Shown here in pieces: positions 58,875 to 64,000 of a stretch of DNA of 64,000 nucleotides. How positions within the stretch are numbered: the stretch's first letter is position 1; the number at the start of each line of letters is the position of its first letter. A model generated the notes under the pieces. That model was not told where the DNA came from and did not search any database. It saw only the letters and a program-made list of their open reading frames with translations. Source of the stretch: Candidatus Brocadia sinica JPN1 (GTDB taxonomy: Bacteria > Planctomycetota > Brocadiia > Brocadiales > Brocadiaceae); contig NZ_BAFN01000001.1 of the NCBI RefSeq assembly GCF_000949635.1, positions 2,593,673 through 2,657,672 on the forward strand, given 5' to 3'. The position numbers and the translations under genes are program-made.

Positions 58875-59672
58875 TCATTCCTCAACGTGCATGGCAAACT
58901 TTAACCGACGGTCATTGAACAGATGATTCATAGGAGTTATCTGCTTATCGCGAGCGATTTTTGGGTTAATTTCAACAACGATTGCCTCATCCCGATCAGA
59001 TGAGGCACGACAGAAGATCTCTCCCTTTGTCCCTACAATCTGACTGGTACCGATAAAAGTAAGCGTTTCTTCTGAACGTTTCTCCGTTCCAGTACGGTTG
59101 GCAGTAATTGCAAACACCCTATTTTCAAGACACCGTGTTATCATAGCCTGCGGACAATACGGCAGGACAAGGTTAGCTGGGTGACAGATAATATCTGCTC
59201 CCTTTACGGCCAGGTATCTTGCGACTTCTGGAAAGAACCAGTCAAAACAGATCATGATACCAATCTTTACCTGCCCAATGTCATAGACGTTCAATTCGAC
59301 ATTTCCCGGCTCAAACCACTTTTTTTCATTGGAGAATAGATGAAGCTTTCTATAGCAGCCAATGAATCCATTCGGTCCTGTCAACACGGCCGAGTTATAG
59401 CAACGCCCTTTTTCCCGTTCAGACAGGCCTGCCACAATATAAAGGTGTTTTTCCTTTGACAGATTGATCAGCGTACGTGTCGTTTCTCCATCTGGAACTT
59501 CTTCTGCTAAAGCAAAGGCCTCTTCTTTTGATGTGAACTGATAACCTGTATTAAAGAGTTCAGGTAAAACTACCAGGTCGGCATCTAGTTGTTTTATTAG
59601 CTGAATAGCATTACGTACATTCTCATCCTTTTTCCCAAAAATGGGCGATGTTTGCAAAAAGCCGACCTTCAT
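58875..59672 (-). CDS. Carbon-nitrogen hydrolase (nitrilase/amidase family)
   Basis: A 265-residue enzyme with the full Glu-Lys-Cys triad: LPELFNTGY, YRKLHLFSNEKKWF and MICFDWFFPEV. This is the N-carbamoyl/omega-amidase branch of the nitrilase superfamily, hydrolysing a small amide such as a polyamine or ureide derivative; the substrate is not determinable. It overlaps the gene upstream by four bases (ATGA), so they form an operon. Confidence 0.9.
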   Translation of the reverse strand: MKVGFLQTSPIFGKKDENVRNAIQLIKQLDADLVVLPELFNTGYQFTSKEEAFALAEEVPDGETTRTLINLSKEKHLYIVAGLSEREKGRCYNSAVLTGPNGFIGCYRKLHLFSNEKKWFEPGNVELNVYDIGQVKIGIMICFDWFFPEVARYLAVKGADIICHPANLVLPYCPQAMITRCLENRVFAITANRTGTEKRSEETLTFIGTSQIVGTKGEIFCRASSDRDEAIVVEINPKIARDKQITPMNHLFNDRRLKFAMHVEE

Positions 59673-60265
59673 CGCATTTCCTTTAAGTTAAAAACAAATC
59701 TTCGCTCTTTATTGAGTGAACTAAGGATTATGAGCGTGACCTCCTCATCAGGTTCTAGGTAATAGTTTGGGAAATCATATTGACATGCGGCGCGATAGGT
59801 AGCAGGCATCCTGATTCCAAGGTTGGTAGGCCTGGCATGAGTATCGTTTTGCTCATTGACCGGTTGGATGGGCTTGTTTTTATACAATAATACTGCATGA
59901 TAATCTCCGGCAAAACCAGGGGAATTGCCATACAAAACAACCCGGAATGACAAAATGTCCTCCACTTCTGAAATCATCTGAAATATCTGAGGTTCCGTTA
60001 ATTTCCCGGCGGCCAGAGCCGCCTGCCTTGCTTCATATGCCAGCATGCTAAATTTGGTGTTTAAGGCCGCCCATTCGTATCCATCGTGGGATACAACTAC
60101 CCATTCATCGAAAAATGAGATATAGTCCAGGTCTTTGTTTTTTTCACCATATTCAATAGCCTGTCTGATTTGCTCATCGGTCAGGAAAAAGTATACGGCA
60201 TACGCATCTTTGGAAAATGCAAAAAGCAGGACCACCATCCACAAGAAAAGAAATTTTTTCATCAT
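59669..60265 (-). CDS. Secreted hypothetical protein
   Basis: A 198-residue protein with a clear signal peptide (MMKKFLFLWMVVLLFAFSKDAYA). The mature part contains FFLTDEQIRQAIEYGEKNKDLDYISFFDEW and a beta-rich second half ending VTLIILSSLNKERRFVFNLKEM. The same arrangement was not matched to a known family. Translational overlap with the amidase gene suggests joint expression. Confidence 0.7.
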   Translation of the reverse strand: MMKKFLFLWMVVLLFAFSKDAYAVYFFLTDEQIRQAIEYGEKNKDLDYISFFDEWVVVSHDGYEWAALNTKFSMLAYEARQAALAAGKLTEPQIFQMISEVEDILSFRVVLYGNSPGFAGDYHAVLLYKNKPIQPVNEQNDTHARPTNLGIRMPATYRAACQYDFPNYYLEPDEEVTLIILSSLNKERRFVFNLKEMR

Positions 60266-60361
60266 TTTTATTCACAATAACACGAAAGAATCCTTGAAAT
60301 CATTACAAAATTATCCATATAATAATAACAGAATTTAGTCAATAGAGGAATTAAAGAATTT

Positions 60362-61123
60362 ATGAAGATAACATTTCTGGGCACTGGTACTTCTCATGGG
60401 GTTCCCATGATCGCCTGCAATTGCAGGGTCTGTACCTCTGATAATCCGAAAAATAAACGGATGCGTACTTCTGTATTGGTCAGCAAAAATGGCTGCAATA
60501 TCCTTGTTGATGCCACACCAGAATTAAGACTCCAGTGTATAAAAAACAATGTCACAAGCCTGGATGCCGTACTTATTACCCATCCCCATGCCGACCACAT
60601 TTTTGGTCTGGACGATCTTCGACGATTCAATATGGTCCAACGGATGGATATCCCCCTTTATGGCACTTCTAAAACCCTCGATACCATACGAAACGCCTTT
60701 TCCTATGTTTTTAATAACGAATCAGGTCCGGGTGGTTATAAACCCAGATTTTCTATGAATGTCATTCATGGTAATTTAAAAATAGGCAGCCTTTCTGTCG
60801 TACCTATAGAAGCGATTCACGGCGATGGGCAGGTGACGGGTTACAGGTTTGAGAAATTTGCTTACATTACTGATGCAAGCGAGATACCAGCCGGATCGCT
60901 GGAAAAATTAAAAGACCTGGATATACTTGTTTTGGGAGCGCTTCGCTATATTCCTCACGTAAAACACTTCAGTATCGAGCAGGCATTACGCATCGTCAGA
61001 CAGTTAAAACCACGGAAGGCTTATTTTACCCATATGTGTCATGATATTGAACATGAAGAAGACAACCGCAAACTTCCAGCAGGCGTTGAATTCGCCTTTG
61101 ATGGACTTGTGGTCGAGTTATAA
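60362..61123 (+). CDS. PhnP-like metallo-beta-lactamase-fold phosphodiesterase
   Basis: A 253-residue hydrolase. It opens MKITFLGTGTSHGVPMIACNC.VC, as in PhnP-type phosphoribosyl cyclic phosphodiesterases, and has the metal-binding motif THPHADHIFGLDDLRR, YITDASEI and a final HMCHDIEHEE histidine block. Members cleave cyclic phosphodiesters or act in lipoate/cofactor repair. No phn genes are adjacent, so a C-P lyase role is not implied. Confidence 0.82.
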   Translation: MKITFLGTGTSHGVPMIACNCRVCTSDNPKNKRMRTSVLVSKNGCNILVDATPELRLQCIKNNVTSLDAVLITHPHADHIFGLDDLRRFNMVQRMDIPLYGTSKTLDTIRNAFSYVFNNESGPGGYKPRFSMNVIHGNLKIGSLSVVPIEAIHGDGQVTGYRFEKFAYITDASEIPAGSLEKLKDLDILVLGALRYIPHVKHFSIEQALRIVRQLKPRKAYFTHMCHDIEHEEDNRKLPAGVEFAFDGLVVEL

Positions 61124-61354
61124 AGAATGATTCAATTGTGAAAAAAGAATGTTTTGGCCCGTTAGGTAAGTTTTAATGGTACTTACTGATTGAGGCGTTT
61201 CTTGTGTATTTTTAAAGTTCATTCCTGGCATTTGGTTCCTGATTGTTAAAACGTTTTTCTTCCTACCCACATCAATCCTACCCTGATTGCATTTGATGAT
61301 GATTAATTCATTGGCAAGGCAAACACATCTGTCTCTTAATTAATATCATTGATG

Positions 61355-62692
61355 TCAGCGCGTACCGTGCGAGTGGTGAGATCTCCGTGCCGACGAACCG
61401 GTTGTGCGCGATACTTTCGGGTGGCGCCGTTTCGTTACCCGTGTAGTTGACGCCGTTTGCCGGGTGGCTGATCCGAAGGTGGCTGATTTTTGCGATCTGG
61501 TCCGCCGTGCTGCGATCTGTTTGTGGCGGTGTTGCGGTTGATGAAGCGCAGATTCTGTCTTCTGCGCTGGCGCAGTGTAATTGAAGTCTTTCAGTATGCG
61601 TCGTTCTAATTTTACGCCAAGGGCGCTCTCCACGGCACGTACCATGGATGCATCCTCCCGCGTGATAAGGGTAAACGCATCTCCGGTTTTGGCCGCACGG
61701 CCCGTACGTCCGATGCGATGAGTGTAGGTTTCTGCAGTGTCGGGCATGTCGTAGTTAATTACATGAGAAATCCTTGAAACGTCGATACCCCGAGCGGCGA
61801 TATCGGTTGCTACCAGGATCTTGAACGAGCCGTTACGGAAGCCTTCGAGAGCGGCTTGACGCTTGTTCTGGGATAGGTTGCCCTGCAGTGAAGTCGAGCA
61901 GTAGCCCGCTTTTTGTAGTCGTTGTGCTACCTGTTTGGCGCGATGCTTGGTGCGTGTAAAAACGAGCACTGATTCTGTATCTGTGTGGCGCAAAATCTCC
62001 GTTAGCAGCGCAGTTTTGAGGTGCTGATCGACCGGATACAATGCATGTGAGACAGTGGTTAATGGGACCGTGTGGTTGATTTGTACCGTAACCGGATCAT
62101 GCAGGATATCGTGTGCCAGACGACGGATATCATTGGGCATGGTGGCAGAGAAAAACAGTGTTTGCCGCTGCGCCGGCAGGTACTTTAATATCTTCCGGAT
62201 ATCAGGCAAAAACCCCATATCGAACATACGATCTGCCTCGTCCAGCACGAGTACTTCCAGATGTGATACATTGATCGTGCCCTGGCCAATGTGATCAAGC
62301 AGGCGGCCGGGGCAGGCTACTGCGATTTCTGCTCCACGACGCAGCTTCTGGATTTGGGGGTTTATAGCTACACCTCCATAGATGGTAACACTGCGCAATC
62401 CGGTTTGCCGTCCCAGTCCGGCGATGGTCTCGTGTATTTGTTCTGCCAGTTCACGCGTGGGCGCGATTATGAGGGAGCGAAGACGTCCGCGCTGCCCCTG
62501 CATCAGACGCTGCAAAATCGGCAGCACGAATGCTGCAGTTTTGCCTGTTCCGGTTTGGGCCAGGGCGATAATATCCCGGCCCTGAAGAATTGATGGGATA
62601 GATTGAAGCTGTATCGGCGTCGGTGTAATGTAACCGAGTGTCTGTACACCAGCCGCAATAAGCGGATGGAAATTGAACGTTTTAAAATTCAC
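61355..62692 (-). CDS. rhlE: DEAD-box RNA helicase (RhlE-type)
   Basis: A 445-residue ATP-dependent RNA helicase. Motifs in order: Q-motif (FHPLIAAGVQTLGYITPTPIQLQSIP), Walker A AQTGTGKTAAF, PTRELAEQI, VLDEADRMFDMGF, SATMP, ARGIDV, HRIGRTGRA. The C-terminal ~65 residues are Arg/Ser/Thr/His rich and disordered, as in RhlE. The coding DNA is noticeably more GC-rich and uses CGN and GCG codons more than neighbouring genes, consistent with recent acquisition, perhaps from a proteobacterium. Confidence 0.92.
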   Translation of the reverse strand: MNFKTFNFHPLIAAGVQTLGYITPTPIQLQSIPSILQGRDIIALAQTGTGKTAAFVLPILQRLMQGQRGRLRSLIIAPTRELAEQIHETIAGLGRQTGLRSVTIYGGVAINPQIQKLRRGAEIAVACPGRLLDHIGQGTINVSHLEVLVLDEADRMFDMGFLPDIRKILKYLPAQRQTLFFSATMPNDIRRLAHDILHDPVTVQINHTVPLTTVSHALYPVDQHLKTALLTEILRHTDTESVLVFTRTKHRAKQVAQRLQKAGYCSTSLQGNLSQNKRQAALEGFRNGSFKILVATDIAARGIDVSRISHVINYDMPDTAETYTHRIGRTGRAAKTGDAFTLITREDASMVRAVESALGVKLERRILKDFNYTAPAQKTESALHQPQHRHKQIAARRTRSQKSATFGSATRQTASTTRVTKRRHPKVSRTTGSSARRSHHSHGTR

Positions 62693-63363
62693 TGAAACTC
62701 CTTATGGTTAAAATATGAGCCAAGTCACCTTTGTTAATGGCTCTCTAATAAACTATAATTCAATTGTTTGGCTGTAGCGTCCAAAACTCTCTGACCAGGA
62801 TTCTTCAAAAGTTGATAGGGAACGATTTGTAAATGAATTGTGTCTGCCTTGTGGGTCAGAGACTCTTGTCAACCCTGATGGATATTAGTCAACTACGAAT
62901 AGCCAATTACCTACTTCAGTTAGCGACTGTTACGTAGTCCTGCATGGTATATGCCGTGGAGGGATAAGATGCATACCTGATGTATGCAGCAGTTATTTGA
63001 AACCTCTATTATAAACTACTTTCGCCTACCTCTTTTAAGTATGAACACATTATACAGAAAATTTCTCTTTAAGAAAACAGAATATTAAAAAAGTTTTTTA
63101 CTTTCCTGCCGTTACAGCTTATATGGGAGTTTTCGCCCCTTGCCCGGTAGTCTGTTTCCCAATCCTTGTGGCAAACATGTGGTTCCTCGCTGTTTTTCCA
63201 AACCAAATTTCCTTCCGGTTCCACCGATTCTTCATCTTACGGACGATCGCGAATGAATCTCACATCGCAATTCTTCGGTGATTCCGCCACTACCAAATCG
63301 ATACAATTTTGAATCTGAATTTTCCCTCTTGTTCTGACTTATCTGCAAGCCAATCAACTGGAA
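62693..63363. other. 671-bp gap with no supported gene
   Basis: AT-rich near the helicase and mixed further on. A 38-codon minus-strand frame (63119-63235) begins with ATG and is very basic and aromatic (KNRWNRKEIWFGKTARN); it may be a remnant of an insertion sequence or chance. No promoter, terminator or repeat was convincing. Confidence 0.4.
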
Positions 63364-63999
63364 TTACATGTCCATTTTCATCATGAATGCAACAATAGCC
63401 AATGCCACCCCAACAACTATGCGATAATACCCGAACCATTTAAAACCGTGTTGTTTCAGGAAACCGATAAAGGCCTTGATAGCAAACATAGCTACGACAA
63501 ATGCTATGAAACTCCCCAGGAGCAGGATGACTATATCAGGGTGTTGGATTGTCTTGTAAGAACCCATCATTTTCTTGGCGCTTGCGCCAAGCATGGTTGG
63601 AACAGCAAGAAAAAATGAAAATTCAGCGGCTGTTCTCCGGTTAAGCCCTACCACCATTCCTCCAATGATGGTGGCTGCAGCCCGTGATACCCCCGGGATC
63701 ATTGCGATACACTGAAAGCAACCGATTTTAAAAGCCTGGAACCAGGATATTTCCTGTTCTTCCATTCCTTCGGCGTGTTTAAACCACCGGTCTGCAAAGA
63801 TCAGGACAATTCCCCCAAGAAAAAGTGAGGCAATGACTACCCATACGTTTGCCAGTAAATAGTCGATATAATCTTCCAGGACAAAACCAACAACTGCAGC
63901 AGGCAGGAATGCAAAGGCTAGTTTCAGATAAAACCGGAAAGCGGTGAAAAACTTACGCCAATAAAGCACTACCACCGATAAAATAGCGCCAAGCTGAAT
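63364..63999 (-). CDS. uppP: Undecaprenyl-diphosphatase UppP/BacA (5' end outside window)
   Basis: The last ~212 residues of an integral membrane phosphatase that recycles the lipid carrier of cell-wall synthesis. The frame stays open to the window edge, and the visible start reads IQLGAILSVVVLYW, the conserved second-helix motif. The active-site loop is PGVSRAAATIIGG (canonical PG-x-SRS-x-AT), with a nearby acidic/Phe block AAEFSFFLAVPTM. About 60 N-terminal residues are missing. With murB it supports peptidoglycan synthesis. Confidence 0.9.
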   Translation of the reverse strand: MQLGAILSVVVLYWRKFFTAFRFYLKLAFAFLPAAVVGFVLEDYIDYLLANVWVVIASLFLGGIVLIFADRWFKHAEGMEEQEISWFQAFKIGCFQCIAMIPGVSRAAATIIGGMVVGLNRRTAAEFSFFLAVPTMLGASAKKMMGSYKTIQHPDIVILLLGSFIAFVVAMFAIKAFIGFLKQHGFKWFGYYRIVVGVALAIVAFMMKMDM

Positions 64000-64000
64000 A

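Noticed and set aside
58583-58918. Open frame of 111 codons on the plus strand
   Set aside because: It runs through dispersed repeats (GTTTGGGAAC-type) and overlaps the amidase gene end; no ribosome-binding site and no protein-like pattern.
1-64000. CRISPR arrays, tRNA or rRNA genes
   Set aside because: No regularly spaced long repeats with unique spacers and no tRNA-like arms or rRNA signatures were seen; a covariance search was not possible here.

Overview
The window looks like the chromosome of an anammox-type planctomycete (Brocadiaceae, 'Candidatus Brocadia'-like). This is an inference from an octaheme hydroxylamine-oxidoreductase-like cytochrome, a C-terminal-heme class II cytochrome c, an NnrS-type NO-response membrane protein fused to DUF1858 domains, several secreted planctomycete-style proteins, moderate GC and many short palindromic repeats. 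No rRNA, tRNA or CRISPR array was recognised. Both edges cut genes: a porin on the left and undecaprenyl-diphosphatase (uppP) on the right.

Layout. 1-8.15 kb: porin end, PhnD-like binding protein, a large GGDEF/EAL c-di-GMP enzyme, a nucleoside-phosphorylase-like protein and priA. 8.14-16.98 kb: an 8.8 kb integrative element inserted in the 3' end of priA. It is bounded by a 14-bp exact (20/23 extended) direct repeat and carries higBA, a degenerate AAA protein, a prim-pol and helicase apparently joined by -1 frameshifting, a Nu1-type small terminase, small phage-like genes, an excisionase and a tyrosine integrase. It has no capsid, portal or large-terminase gene, the signature of a phage satellite (PICI-like). 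17-24.3 kb: eukaryotic-type guaB, cca, the HAO-like octaheme cytochrome, a truncated pstS/pstA chimera, an OprP-like porin and yezD. 24.8-36 kb: radical SAM/SPASM protein with three PCP_red-like repeats, histidine kinase and receiver, a secreted protein cluster, CBS protein, murB, Hsp20 and DUF1858-NnrS-DUF1858. 36-48 kb: two c-di-GMP-I (GEMM-I) riboswitches with overlapping terminators, one ahead of a cytochrome c and one ahead of a secreted HExxH protease with PKD/Ig-like modules. Between them lie a giant BTAD/STAND regulator, a RAYT transposase with its REP repeats and a beta-helix/LamG surface protein. 48.3-58.5 kb: a PfpI-family gene, then a second integrative element (integrase, excisionase, Rep, ATPase, all on the minus strand), followed by three cargo genes. 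Two of these are bracketed by attC-like integron recombination sites and share a duplicated ~140-bp leader. 58.9-64 kb: nitrilase-family amidase, a secreted hypothetical, a PhnP-like hydrolase, a GC-rich RhlE helicase and uppP.

How parts fit. The c-di-GMP enzyme near the left edge and the two riboswitches suggest second-messenger control of a cytochrome and of a secreted protease. The two mobile regions supply accessory functions, probably toxin-antitoxin and nuclease/defence-like cargo. The strongest candidates for undescribed biology are the priA-integrated satellite with its frameshifted primase-helicase and helically phased repeats, and the minus-strand cassette array with GTTATRC-type attC boxes.
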